Notes: generated by a model from the letters alone, not told the origin. 64,000 nucleotides of DNA from Brachypterus glaber (GCA_958510825.1 OY294049.1:38034774-38098773); one strand, 5' to 3'; positions 45,726 through 56,142 are shown, numbered from the stretch's first letter. Program-made: numbers and translations.

Positions 45726-46019
45726 GAATAAAACGGTTAAAATAAGACTTGAACGTTGATTCTTAACTTAAGATAGCCCAGGGCTGGGAAAAGAAGACGG
45801 AAAAGAAGCTTACAATTTGTCCAAAAATATCGATAATGAGTGGGATGGATGCATCTCTAAATGATTTTCCGGTTATCATGTTATTTAAAGAAAAATCTAA
45901 GGATTTTACGATTTTGTTTAGAATCGTCAAGCCTAAGATCTTTGCATTTTTTTTTCTGAACGTACTCAAAAAACTGCAAGACAGCAAATCCAAAACCATA
46001 ATGTGTAATATAGAATTTA

Positions 46020-46105
46020 ATAAGAAATTGTCGGAGTGCCACAAGGTTCGATGCTGGGACTCTTCCCGTTTGGCTCGTACATCAATGATTTTAAGTACCC
46101 TCGTC
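46020..46105 (+). pseudogene. RT micro-fragment D
   Basis: GVPQGSMLGLFPFGSYINDF then KYPRL, with no stop in the block. The upstream AATTTAATAAGAAATTGTCG resembles the lead-in to fragment A. Confidence 0.75.
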
Positions 46106-46530
46106 TCATTTATTCCTCATATTATCGGGTTAAGAGAATTCGCATTTTTTTCTTGTTAACATTTAAATCCTTCTTTAACCGAACTGTTTTCCTTAGCTCC
46201 ATTCGAAGAACTAAAAGACAATAAATCTCGTCGTTCACAAGATGGACAAGAAATCCAAACGAAGGACAATAAAATTTACTCGGTGTACTGGAATATAAAA
46301 CAATGATTCATTGACTTTTGTTTGTTTTTTTAGTGTAAAATAGCGGTATACGACACTCAATTTTATTCAAATGAAACTTACCTCAACGGACAGCATTTTT
46401 GTGCAATTCTTAAAAATTAGGTATAATTGCAAATGGTATAAGTACAGAAAATGTAAGCCCAAAAGTGAACAAAAATCCCAAATAATTGAAAAAAATGCCT
46501 TCATTTTTAGTCAATATTATATTTATTTTT

Positions 46531-47073
46531 CTTCCGATTCCGCCGGAAGTGGCATAAATATGTTTTTTTTTTAATGGAACCCCCTGCAATTTTTTACAGT
46601 TTTGAATTCAGCCGATAATTCTATGTATAAAAAACTAATTGTTTCTTTCCTTTTTTATTTTTATAGTATAAAAACGAGATACACATAATTTACCTTTTTT
46701 TTACTTACGTAAGCCTAAAAAAATATTAAAACTAATATTAAAATAAAAATTGGATTAGTCACACCGAATTCTAGCTACAAAAACGTTTTTTTTTTGCCCT
46801 AAACTTCTTTTTTTTATGTCCCTGCAAAACTTTATTTGTAGAGTAACTTTCTGCTATTTTTCTTATACCAAATTTATGATTTACTTTGAAGATTAAGTAA
46901 GTAAAAAGAAGGTAAATTATGTGTATCTCGTTTTTATACGACAACGAAAAAAAAGTAAAAACTATCTGTTTTTTTATTCACAAAATTTTCAGCTGAATTC
47001 AAAAATGTAAAAAATTACAGGGTGTTCCATTAAAAAAAAAACATATTTATACGACTTCCGGCGAAACCGGAAG
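46531..47073. mobile_element. Foldback element with about 200-bp arms
   Basis: The left end (CTTCCGATTCCGCCGGAAGT, AATGGAACCCCCTGCAATTT) and the inner TAAAAACGAGATACACATAA TTTACC are complementary to the right end (GGTAAATTATGTGTATCTCG, AATTACAGGGTGTTCCATTA, CTTCCGGCGAAACCGGAAG). Each terminus is itself a small hairpin (CTTCCG...CGGAAG). No ORF of note. Confidence 0.85.
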
Positions 47074-47387
47074 CGAAACAAATAAATGAATCCGCCAGTT
47101 TCGTTTTTATCGAATTAAGATTAATCTTAATTTTAGGGATGGATATAAATAAAACTCACCCGGTATGTATGTATATTCGGTATTCCTTTGCAGTAAGGAG
47201 TTCTTTTTTTAAAGAGAGATCGCCTCGCTTATAGTCAAATGGTTTAATTCAAAGGTGCGTTACAAGCAGCATATACTTAAAGCAATAAGATATTTAATGT
47301 AAAACATTCCTAAACGGCGTATATTCAATAATTTATAGCAAGATTAGATTGTCAATTAATTTTATGGGATAACACGACAGGCTTTAA

Positions 47388-47805
47388 TACACGGAAAGAA
47401 ATTAGTGGGCTCTGCGCTATACATTATAAGATATTTGGTAACAGTGATTTAAGCTATAGATTATAAGGGACACAATAACTAATAATGTTAAAAATAAATT
47501 GGAAACGATTATATATATATTACAGACACGATTATATTTATTACAGGCACTATTATAAATTTACAGAAATTTTATTATATTATAAAAATTATTAGCACGG
47601 ACAATAATTAAATCTATTTAAGCTATAAATGCCATACTATTTGTTATATTTTATTATTCACTAAACAATTAAAGTATTTCATATAAATTTTTACACTGAC
47701 TGCCATAATTGTAAGAAAAAGCCTTGTATTTATATAATAAGCGATTATAATTTGCTTGGTATGTGTGTTATAGCGCTCCTAGCTATAATTTTTTTTTTCC
47801 GTGTA
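47388..47805 (+). mobile_element. MITE family A, full copy (forward)
   Basis: TACACGGAAAGAAATTAGTG at the left, AATTTTTTTTTTCCGTGTA at the right. Best-preserved of three copies (see 15-403 and 10582-11009). Confidence 0.85.
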
Positions 47806-47914
47806 GGACCAGATAATATGCAAAGAAGCACCTACCTTTGCTGAAAGAATTCATACTTAATTTTTATAATCATAAAATATTAAACTGTGTAAATTTTATG
47901 ATGTTTTGCTCAGC

Positions 47915-48040
47915 TCACTCTACATCCTTTAGTATTTGTAAGCAGTATTCCATTCTAGGCCTACTATTTCTAGCTCGCTCTCCCAAATATCTTTGTAAGC
48001 TCACATGTATCCGACCCACCATTGGATTCGCCTAACTAGT
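47915..48040 (-). pseudogene. LINE C-terminal remnant
   Basis: On the minus strand LVRRIQWWVGYM ends in a stop in one frame. An adjacent frame reads QRYLGERARNSRPRMEYCLQ then ILKDVE. The pattern RR(I/L)xWxGHVxRM followed by GRPRxxYxxQIxxDV is typical of the region after the thumb in LINE RT proteins. It is frameshifted, with no RT core attached. Confidence 0.45.
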
Positions 48041-48094
48041 CCTTTTTCCAGTTAACTCCAATACTTAACCTCTCGTTTGTAACTGACCATTTTA

Positions 48095-48173
48095 TCATTC
48101 ATTTTGGAGTGTTACGCCCATGTTAATGGTATAGGAAAATAGCGTTACAAGGGGGGGGGGGTTGAACGTTCCC
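48095..48173 (-). repeat. GGGAACGTTCAA terminus, degenerate, with G11 run
   Basis: GTTGAACGTTCCC at 48161-48173 preceded by a run of G residues, and TAGCGTTAC and GGAGTGTTACGCCC upstream, recall the C-rich loop and arms of the hairpin at 31858-31953. Confidence 0.45.
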
Positions 48174-48229
48174 TAACCCTAAAAATATCATTGTAAATAA
48201 AGCACTTAAAACAGCTAAAATTTTAAAAT

Positions 48230-48275
48230 TTTGGTGACCTCAAGGTTCACTGCTGTAGTACTTCCAATGGCGATT
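48230..48275 (+). pseudogene. RT micro-fragment G, weak
   Basis: GGTGACCTCAAGGTTCACTG encodes PQGSLL after a presumed small deletion. Counted with low certainty in the RT fragment scatter. Confidence 0.35.
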
Positions 48276-48277
48276 TT

Positions 48278-48657
48278 TTCCGTTAGATTAGACAGGGACA
48301 AAATTTCTACCCAAAAAGGATAGAAGACATACATACACTCTCACTTCCACCCAACCAAACAAATTCTGTATTTGTTTTTTGTTGAACAAATACAATATTT
48401 ACTTGGCCGGGCGAAAAGTGTAACTATATTATTTTTATTAAAGAAATAACTGGCGCCATCTAAATTTTAGTAGAATTATCTTATTCTACAGATTCACAGT
48501 AGCTATGTTCGTTCGTGCCGCTTAGTGCTACACTTTCCTGCCAACCAAATAAATATTGTATTTGTTGTATGAAAAACAAATACAGTATTTATTTGGTTTG
48601 GCACAGATAGGGTAGACGTCTTTTGTTTCATAATTCTAGTTGTAGAGAGCTCCATTG
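48278..48657 (-). repeat. Dispersed repeat M, copy 2 (reverse)
   Basis: Reverse complement of 29930-30345 from TTAGATTAGACAGGGACAAA through AGTTGTAGAGAGCTCCATTG. Confidence 0.8.
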
Positions 48658-49611
48658 ATTCCAACTGTACCTGCCCCTTTCGTCGTAGCTTACTTACCGT
48701 GTGTCAAACTATATGTTGGACGTAAACAAACTTTGCATACTAGTATAGGCATTACTAGTCTATTTATTCTTCTTTAGTCTGAGCTCCAGACAAAAATTTT
48801 TAAGAAGCCAAGCTATTATAATAGGTTAGCTTCTTAATAACTATAATAGGAAATATATGTATAATATTTAAATTCATGTATTTTTTTTATTCTCTTCGCA
48901 ACGAAATATTTGCTTTAAATCATCATAATTCAGGTTTATAATTTACAAAAATATCCTATAATTATTACTCATTATTTACTATTTTCATTCATAACAAAAC
49001 TGCCTGATTTGAATAAATAAGCTATAATACAGGCGGTTTTTTTATCGTTTTCGTTTTGGTTATGTGAAATTTATCGATTAGCACCCGAGGCTAGTTCAAA
49101 ATACATCAACCTCTACTTCAAATTGGTTAAGAATGGTATTTCATCTACCCATAGCCATGTTACATATTTCCTATTAGATCAATTATTTACATGTTAGTTT
49201 TGAACAATCATGACATGCTTACATTGTAAAATTGCTTATTTTAAACAGGTACATTTTAAAATACAATATGTATTAATGTTCTAGAATTTCTGAAAAATTA
49301 AACACGTCATTTTATTAAAGTTATTCTAATAGACAGAAGGCATATTTTTTTAACTCATTTCGAGAAATCTTACTTAGATATCAAACAGATTCTGTCATTT
49401 TTCATTAATTCGAAAACATGATTGGTTAAAGTTGACAGATAATTTAGGCAATTCTGAGCGACTTATGTTTTCTCAATATTAAAGAACATACCTAAAGAAA
49501 AAAACAGCTTCATTCTTAAGAAGCCAATTGGCTTCTACAGAAGTAACCTTATCCTTTGATTGTTTTTAAATAGGCCACTCTCTAATGAGAAAAGCTTAGG
49601 TTAAAAGTCTT
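48658..49611. other. AT-rich DNA, nothing recognised
   Basis: TAAGAAGCCAAGC / AGCTTCTTAATAA near 48801-48841 forms a small hairpin. No gene. Confidence 0.3.
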
Positions 49612-49870
49612 CCAGGATTGGTGTAGTGGACTACCGCGTCGTACTTGACGAGTTTACTACCCAAATAGCGTGAGTTCGATTCTCACCGGCGGCGATTTGC
49701 CTTTTTCAGTTAATTAATAATTGAAATTTGGCGAAGGCGTAAGTGAAGCGGACACTTCCTATAAATTGGTTCGAAAGTCAATTAAAGCCGGTGGTTCCCT
49801 CTACTACTAGCCCACACAAGTCCTGGACAGAGGATGCTTAATTAAGTAGAATAGTACGAGGTAAAACAAA
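49612..49870 (+). mobile_element. tRNA-derived SINE, copy 3
   Basis: Head GGATTGGTGTAGTGGACTAC with A-box, GAGTTCGATTCTCACC with B-box, then the shared body and the end AGTAGAATAGTACGAGGTAA AACAAA. Closely similar to copy 2. Confidence 0.9.
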
Positions 49871-50233
49871 AATCCTCCTCCTTAATTTAAATAAATCACA
49901 TGTTAATGTATATTTATACTATTTTATTAACACAGGTACTTCTTATGTTTCCTGCTTTTTATAATAATGTTTTGCATAAATTTTGTTCACGCTCGATTTA
50001 ACTTGAGGAATACCTTCAAAATTTTAATTATTAATAATACCATACATAATAATTTATATGTTTGGTTTAAATTAATTTAAATGATTTTACATAAAAAATA
50101 AATTATACTTGTAGTAATTAACATATTAAATTACTTATTTAGTTTGAGAAAAAAATATATAAACCAAAAACTTTCGGAGTAATTTAATTTTTAAACGACC
50201 GCTAGATGGAGGCTCTTATAAACCCACGTTTTT
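49871..50233. other. AT-rich DNA, nothing recognised
   Basis: No supported feature. Confidence 0.3.
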
Positions 50234-50241
50234 GAAATCAA

Positions 50242-50774
50242 CAAAGAACTTTTACCTCAAGCATGAACATGATGAAATCTATCGTATGCTTTGTTTGAAG
50301 CGTGAACCAACTACGGTGAGGGGCTGGTGGGAGTGACTATTGTTTACACTTAGTACGCGTAAAGAGAGAGAAAGACTGTGTCAACTCACAGTCTAATGTC
50401 GTAAACTTTGTCAAGCAATACAGTGTTGCCGGTTGCAACACCTGCTTTAGATATTTTATTGTATATTTTAAGAAATATTAGTTTTATTTGAATTTTATAT
50501 GAACTAGTAGTTTAATTTTAATAAATTTAATTATATTACATTATCAAACATAATTATAGTGTCGTAGTATAGTAGTTTTTTAAAATTTTAATGTAGGTAT
50601 AATGATAAAGTGAAAATTACGCAATATCGCTCTGGTCACCAGAAGGTCAAAACTAGCGATACTTATGTTTACACCAGAAGCAGTATCGCGTACGTTTATG
50701 TAAACAAACAAACAAAAAGATGACACCTTCATAAACATTGGTCTGAAATAACTCCTTGAGGTAAAAGTTCTTTG
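50242..50774. mobile_element. hAT-like MITE with 8-bp target duplication GAAATCAA
   Basis: Perfect 20-bp inverted ends CAAAGAACTTTTACCTCAAG / CTTGAGGTAAAAGTTCTTTG. GAAATCAA directly precedes (50234-50241) and follows (50775-50782) the element. An 8-bp duplication is characteristic of hAT-superfamily insertion. The 533-bp interior has no transposase. It contains GTATCGCGTACGTTTATGTA and a GAGAGAGAAAG run. Confidence 0.85.
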
Positions 50775-50782
50775 GAAATCAA

Positions 50783-51159
50783 CTATTCCTGACGACCAGT
50801 TTTTATATAATTATATAATTGTTAATATTGCCATAAAAAAAACTTTTACGTAATATATTATATGATTTATGGTACTCATAGTATTGTGCTATACATATCA
50901 TACATATTATTATTATTATTGTACTTAATTATTAATTTTTTCTTTGTCTCTGTAGATCAAATAATAAATTGCCTGCTTATTATTAATGGTATAAGATTAT
51001 GTTTTTACTATAACTACAATATCTAGTTTCTCGTAATGATTTATTGATATTTCTCGAGATATTTTTCTTCTATTTATAAATAAATTTTTCTGTAATGAAC
51101 TATAAGAGAAAGTATGACCAAAAGTATAAGAATAAAACTTCACATGTAATTTTTTTTAG
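50783..51159. other. AT-rich DNA, nothing recognised
   Basis: Contains a short (TTA)n run near 50906-50920. Confidence 0.3.
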
Positions 51160-51241
51160 TACCGTCCACCGAGGACACTTTGATCCAAGGGTTTACTTTG
51201 AAAAGTATACCCAAGGATCAAAGTATACCCAGTTTACGGTA
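51160..51241. mobile_element. MITE family F, copy 2
   Basis: TACCGTCCACCGAGGACACT and AAAGTATACCCAGTTTACGG TA with inner GATCCAAGGG / CCAAGGATC. A shorter relative of 13199-13304. Confidence 0.8.
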
Positions 51242-51858
51242 GCAGAATTGATCATCACTTATTTTTTTATTTAGTTTGACGGTATTTTTTGTAATCTTCT
51301 GCTAAACAAACTAGCTATTTATACGTCCGACGTAACATCATATCAACTTTTTGGTTTAGGTTGTTTTTTTGCCTATTTGGTGTTTCTGATGCTAAACGAG
51401 GAGAATACAATTCTGACGAAAAATAAGCTTTAAAATCCCTTAAAATCAGCCAATAAGAATACAAGACGTATACTTAGTTTTGTATATGTGGGACGTGTAA
51501 ATAGCCTCTTCCGTTGCTAAATTATTTGCTAATGATGAGATACATTTTTCCAATTGTTGCTAAATTACGTTACATATTTTTTCTGAGTGTATCATATAGA
51601 GGCACTAGGTGGCGTTTCTTTTGCTTTTATGTCTATAAAACTAGAAAAGAAACGTCATGACTTTAAATGGCGTTCTTTAGCGATCAATTAATTAAAGCAA
51701 CGTGCATCTAAAAGCACTGCTTATTAAGAATTCTGCGAATGTTTATAGGTTAGGATCAAACTTAATTAGAATCGATGATGGTGTTTTAGCAAGTTGGCGG
51801 AACTGGATCTTTTAATTAATATTTTAGATGCTTTCCATAAATAACGTAACATAAACCA
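51242..51858. other. AT-rich DNA, nothing recognised
   Basis: AGGCACTAGGTGGCGTTTCT near 51600 and its inverse AAAGAAACGTCATGAC near 51646 may be part of a decayed element. No gene. Confidence 0.3.
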
Positions 51859-52251
51859 TTTTTTTCTATTTTGCGACTCTCATAAGCTCATAATCACACG
51901 CATTTTGCGTGTTCTTATAGGCCCATAAGAGGTCTCTACTTTTTTTTTCTGTTGGGTTGGCAACATACAAAAGCCTATATCTTGACGTTTTGCGTGCAAA
52001 TGTCAATGTCGATTTAAAGTTTATTTTTTTACAAAATTTTGTGTTTGGGTTATTTTTTACCGTGTTAAAATTGTGGACTGGTTAATTGCAGTGAAAAAAG
52101 AAGAGATGACTGTAAAATATATCAAAATATCATTTGTTCTTAGAATTTTAAACATAGTGTAAACTGTAATGCCAACCCAAAACAAAAATCCCTAAATCAG
52201 TCATCAATTTAAATGTAAGTTTTTTAAATTTTAGAGCAAAATAGAAAAAAG
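51859..52251 (+). mobile_element. MITE family O, copy 2
   Basis: CATTTTTTTTCTATTTTGCG (left) pairs with AGCAAAATAGAAAAAAGTG (right), with inner TTGGGTTGGCA / TGCCAACCCAA. The body shares AATCACACGCATTTTGCGTG and following sequence with 32800-33073. Confidence 0.8.
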
Positions 52252-52254
52252 TGT

Positions 52255-52376
52255 ATAAAGCACTCGTTTCATAACACGTTTTTAGAGCACTAGTACTTTA
52301 GAAAACTCGCCGCAAGCGGCTAGTTTTCTAAACTTGTACTCGTGCGCTAAAAACGTATGTTATGAAACTAGTACTT
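52255..52376. repeat. Long palindrome with CpG-rich tip (P5)
   Basis: TAAAGCACTCGTTTCATAAC ... CGTTTTTAG ... TTTAGAAAACT at the left pairs with AGTTTTCTAAA ... CTAAAAACG ... GTTATGAAACTAGTACTTTA at the right. The tip is CGCCGCAAGCGGC. It abuts MITE O copy 2. Confidence 0.85.
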
Positions 52377-52913
52377 TAATATACTATTATTCTAGCCCTG
52401 GCACGCCAAGGACCTTCGTTACATAAATTAAAAGTTGTTAAAATAGTTTGATTAAGCAATCCCTTCTATAAACTTAATTAAGGAAGGGCCCTTAGCTTCC
52501 TTTTAATACAATTTTTAAGAATCTAAGACACTAAATACTAATTTTTATTTTTCATCAAAGGTTGAAGATTGTATTGATATTAAAAAAGCGTTTAATACGG
52601 TAGATACATTTTTAAACCTTACTGTTTTTTATATGTTTTGTGTTTGGCACTCGTTTCCTTGGAAAAAACATTGTAATAAACTGAAATGAAATAAATCACC
52701 AGCAATTTTGATAACTGTAAAGTTTGATAGTTGCTATAATAAAACAGAACCGAAAAAAAAAATAATAATAGAGAGGTACTTAGTTTATGAGGCCGTATAA
52801 AATAATATAATTCCATCTCATATTAGATATAGACATATAAGTTATATGTCTTGAAATAATAGATATACAACATTATATGTTCTTGAAATAATAGATATAC
52901 AATATGTATCAGT
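52377..52913. other. AT-rich DNA, nothing recognised
   Basis: The minus-strand ORF at 52619-52816 is low-complexity. Confidence 0.3.
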
Positions 52914-52914
52914 T

Positions 52915-53055
52915 TTAGGGCCACTTGCACCAACTTTTGTTCTGGGATTACCTTGACTAAACCGAGTTTAAGTTAAAAATGCTGCGTTCTGATTGGTTAA
53001 TCGTCAATTTAATCCAAGTTTAAAGTTAAACCATCGTTGGTGCAAGTGGCCCTTA
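52915..53055. mobile_element. GGGCCACTTGCACCA-type MITE
   Basis: TTAGGGCCACTTGCACCAAC and GTTGGTGCAAGTGGCCCTTA are near-perfect inverted ends. Inside, ACCGAGTTTAAGTTAAA / TTAATCCAAGTTTAAAGT recall internal inverted motifs. This terminal sequence is widespread in insect genomes. Confidence 0.85.
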
Positions 53056-53141
53056 AACAAATATATTTTGTCTTTAACCGTGCTTTTAAACTGTTTAGAA
53101 TAAAAAATTGGCGCCTAACATTTAAGTTTAACCGTATGATA

Positions 53142-53143
<2 letters not shown>

Positions 53144-53217
<74 letters not shown>
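53144..53217. repeat. (TA)n microsatellite, about 37 units
   Basis: Uninterrupted TA dinucleotides. Prone to cruciform extrusion and length variation. Confidence 0.95.
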
Positions 53218-53220
<3 letters not shown>

Positions 53221-53351
53221 ACCCTTAACTTGTGAGGTGCTTAAAACATAACACAACTGGTGACCTGGTGCCATTTAGGACTCCATATTTCAAATTATAA
53301 AATATCCTAATTTATTATGGTGGGGTCACGAATGGCACCACGTCACCAGTT

Positions 53352-53356
<5 letters not shown>
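53218..53356. repeat. Foldback segment between two (TA)n tracts
   Basis: TAACCCTTAACTTGTGAGGT and ACGTCACCAGTTAAGGG are imperfectly complementary, as are GGTGCCATT and AATGGCACC. The segment sits exactly between (TA)n at both sides. Confidence 0.65.

Positions 53357-53400
<44 letters not shown>
53357..53400. repeat. (TA)n microsatellite
   Basis: About 22 uninterrupted units. Immediately followed by the subterminal-repeat element. Confidence 0.95.
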
Positions 53401-53402
<2 letters not shown>

Positions 53403-53867
53403 TTATGGCGTACAAGGTGAGCTCCTCCCATGCTAAAGTTGCGGCTAAAGTGGGCTCCGCGGCAAGGTGAGCTCCGATACACGGAGCCCACTTTGCCAAA
53501 CGCTAAAAATATCGCCAAACATCTTATTTTAAGGTGTAGATTCATTCTCTAAAGTTTCAGCTGGACTCCATTTTGGTCGCTATCATGAATATGTATACTT
53601 TTTTAGTTTGCGTGTATATTATTAGATGGCGGCAATTGTAAACCTTAATATACAGCTTTGGATACCTTCAGCGGTCAACCTGGAATCCACTACGCTTGGC
53701 AATGCAGCATATGTATATTTTATACACCTAGCGGTTATGGTAAACTCATATAAATAAAAGTGAATCTTTGACGGCTTATAATAATGCAACAAGAAAACAA
53801 CACTCTATTTTATTTGCCTAAACTAGTAATATGAAAATACGGATCATTTATTTTGCTATTTAGTGCA

Positions 53868-53951
53868 TCATTGTGTTCTCGGGTGGGATCATTGAGTTCT
53901 CGGATGGGATAATTGAGTTCTCGGATGGGATCATTGAGTTCTCGGCTCGGC
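53868..53951 (+). repeat. 21-bp minisatellite, four units
   Basis: Unit TCATTGAGTTCTCGGATGGGA with one or two changes per copy. Confidence 0.9.
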
Positions 53952-54369
53952 TTGGAGGAAAAAAACTATTTTATATAATAGGCTGACTGAAATTATTGTT
54001 TATTACTTGCAAAAAGTATTACATAAGCATGGAGAGCCCCAAATAAGCTTTTATAAACCAAGAATTGAGATCCCAGTAACTTTGAATACCTATAGCAAAT
54101 AAGTTGGGCTCCTTAGTCACGTGGTTGATGTATATCTTTCGAAAATATATTGAATACCTATCTAAATACCTTTAGCAGATAAGTTGGGCTCCTTAGTCAC
54201 GTGGTTAATGTATATCTTTGGAAAATCTATTGCTCTAGCGTTTAAGTTGAGCTCCATGGAGCTTGATCTAGCGATGCATCGACATTCTCTTTTTAGTCAC
54301 GTGACTATTGCAATGGTTCTCTGTTATTTGTTGTTAAATTGTCTAAGAACGTAAAGAAATTTTTTAAAT

Positions 54370-54424
54370 ATGTCGAAAAGAAGTAAGAGAATATTGCTTT
54401 TGGCCACAAGTCAAGCTTCCAGAT
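54370..54424 (+). CDS. Putative short first exon inside the 2.3-kb element
   Basis: ATG opens MSKRSKRILLLATSQASR and runs into T|GTAAGT, a consensus donor, in phase 1. About 70 bases upstream is GTCACGTGAC, a palindromic E-box. TAGTCACGTGG occurs twice more at about 54115 and 54200 beside AAGTTGGGCTCC motifs. The basic N-terminus could belong to a DNA-binding protein, but that is only an impression. No next exon found; it may be what is left of a transposase gene or chance. Confidence 0.25.
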
Positions 54425-54939
54425 GTAAGTATTAAAAAGTTACTATATATTTTAAATCAAATACGAAGTAAATAAATAAATATTGAGCAAAATTATAATT
54501 ATCTACATAATATTATTACAACATAGAGTAGAAAAAAGCGGGAGAAAAGGTCACGGTTCGGCTAAAAATCGGATATTGATACTTGATTTCTGATTGTTTT
54601 TTATTAAAAAAGTAAAATAATGCAATTACTTTCCCCTAGGAAAACCTTTTCATTGTTTTTTTACGTTTCTGGAAGTTTTATATCCAAAAAAGGTCTACGT
54701 TTGCAATAAGTATAGAAAAAATTTCAAAAAATAATTTGAAATTGAAATTCTTATACATTTTAGTTAATAAGGAGTTGAAAAAATAAAGATTTGTAACATT
54801 TTTATTTTATGTTTTCAAATCATTTGATATCCTAGGTATCACTGAGCGTTAATGGGTTAACCTATTAGCGCCAAGATTTTTTGTTTTCTAATTTTTATTT
54901 TATTTTTTGTATCAAATCAGTTGATACCGCTTATACTTT

Positions 54940-55000
54940 TTACAGAGCCTGTGCTAGAATACTATTATACGGTAGTTTTCAAAAATTTTCAAAAATCGCT
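54940..55000 (+). repeat. Fragment of repeat D
   Basis: CAGAGCCTGTGCTAGAATAC, TATACGGTAGTTTT and CAAAAATTTTCAAAAAT match 9343-9400 and, reversed, about 17130-17190. Confidence 0.6.
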
Positions 55001-55662
55001 TGGAGCTAGCGACTTAAAATTTGGTATGCAGATTTATTTCTTATATTATCTTAGACAAGTTCGTATTTGAGCAAAATCGGTTGGGGAAGGGGAGTAAAAG
55101 GGGAGGTTATATTTTTTTGTTCGTATTTTTTATTATTAACAATAGAAGAAAAATTTAAATAAAACTACAAAAAATATGTGATTATCATTTTTTGGTTATA
55201 ATTTTTGTCATTACCTCTCTCTCCCCAAAATGTACCATAATGTTTCTGGACATAATCTATTTTATAAGAAAGTATTCTCGCTCATTCGAGACGGCTCACA
55301 GTAACCCAAAAGTCTTCAGTCGTAAATTTGACTATCTGGGATTTGAAACCCATTTGTCAAAAATGAGAAACGCTAATCTCGATCATTTCAGACTAAACAT
55401 ATTGCTGCTCACCGTCGCCCTAATCAATATTTTATTTAAAAAAACATGACAACACCGCAAGGAGCCCAGGTTGCTTAAAATACCCAATACACGGAGCCTG
55501 CTTTGCCGATAGGTATGGTAATACACGTCAAAGGAGCTCAACCTAACCGCTACATGTATGGGATCCCGTCTTGTACTTTATGTGTATAGTGGTATACACG
55601 AAATATACACAAGGACTCCACCTTTCACTCTATGTATAACGGAGCTCACCTTAACCGCTATC

Positions 55663-55665
55663 TGA

Positions 55666-55703
<38 letters not shown>

Positions 55704-55737
55704 AAGTTTAATGCTTTATTTATTTATTTATTTATTG
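55663..55737. repeat. (TA)n and (TTTA)n microsatellites
   Basis: (TA)n at about 55667-55697 and (TTTA)n at about 55714-55737, at the right border of the 2.3-kb element. Confidence 0.9.
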
Positions 55738-55948
55738 GTTTAGAGTCTTTCTGGGACCTTACTCGAAGGTAGTTTATACCATATTTGACTGTTAATTACA
55801 ATTAAATTGTAAATAAATTAATTAAATTATAGACGGCAAACTATATAAATAGGTATATCAAGAAATTTTGCATTGCTCTACTGCAAAAATTTTAACAATC
55901 AAGGTCCTTGATTCAAGGAGAAAATCCAAAAATATATGCCACCGATAG

Positions 55949-55992
55949 GGGATCGTTCAAGTATTACGTAACGCAAAATTTGGCAATTTTTG
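55949..55992 (+). repeat. GGGAACGTTCAAG terminus, diverged
   Basis: GGGATCGTTCAAGTATTACG then TAACGCAAAATTTGGCAATT. Confidence 0.55.
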
Positions 55993-56142
55993 AAACAAAA
56001 TTAGGAATTTAGCATTGTTTATTATACGTAGCAACTCGTTTTTAGGGTTAAATTTTATCGAAGGTATTGACTTGATTTTACGTTTTGATTTCACTTTTAT
56101 AAATCTTATTGATGTTTATTTTATTGGATCGTGCAAAAACCG

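Larger units (their letters stand above)
53401..55664 (+). mobile_element. 2.3-kb element with clustered AAGGTGAGCTCC subterminal motifs
   Basis: At least twelve copies of a motif near AAGKTGRGCTCC occur. They are in forward orientation in the left part (53416, 53445, 53463, 54095, 54181, 54244) and mainly reverse (GGAGCYCAMCTT) in the right part (55457, 55491, 55529, 55614, 55641). The ends ATGGCGTACAAGGTGAGCTC and (complement) ATAGCGGTTAAGGTGAGCTC are related inverted repeats. Both borders are (TA)n. Mirror-image subterminal motif arrays are a hallmark of transposase binding sites in several DNA-transposon families. No transposase domain is visible. Confidence 0.55.

Noticed and set aside
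46376..46398. Minus-strand ATGCTGTCCGTTGAG|GTAAGT as a five-codon first exon
   Set aside because: Too short to separate from chance; no promoter-like context or following exon.
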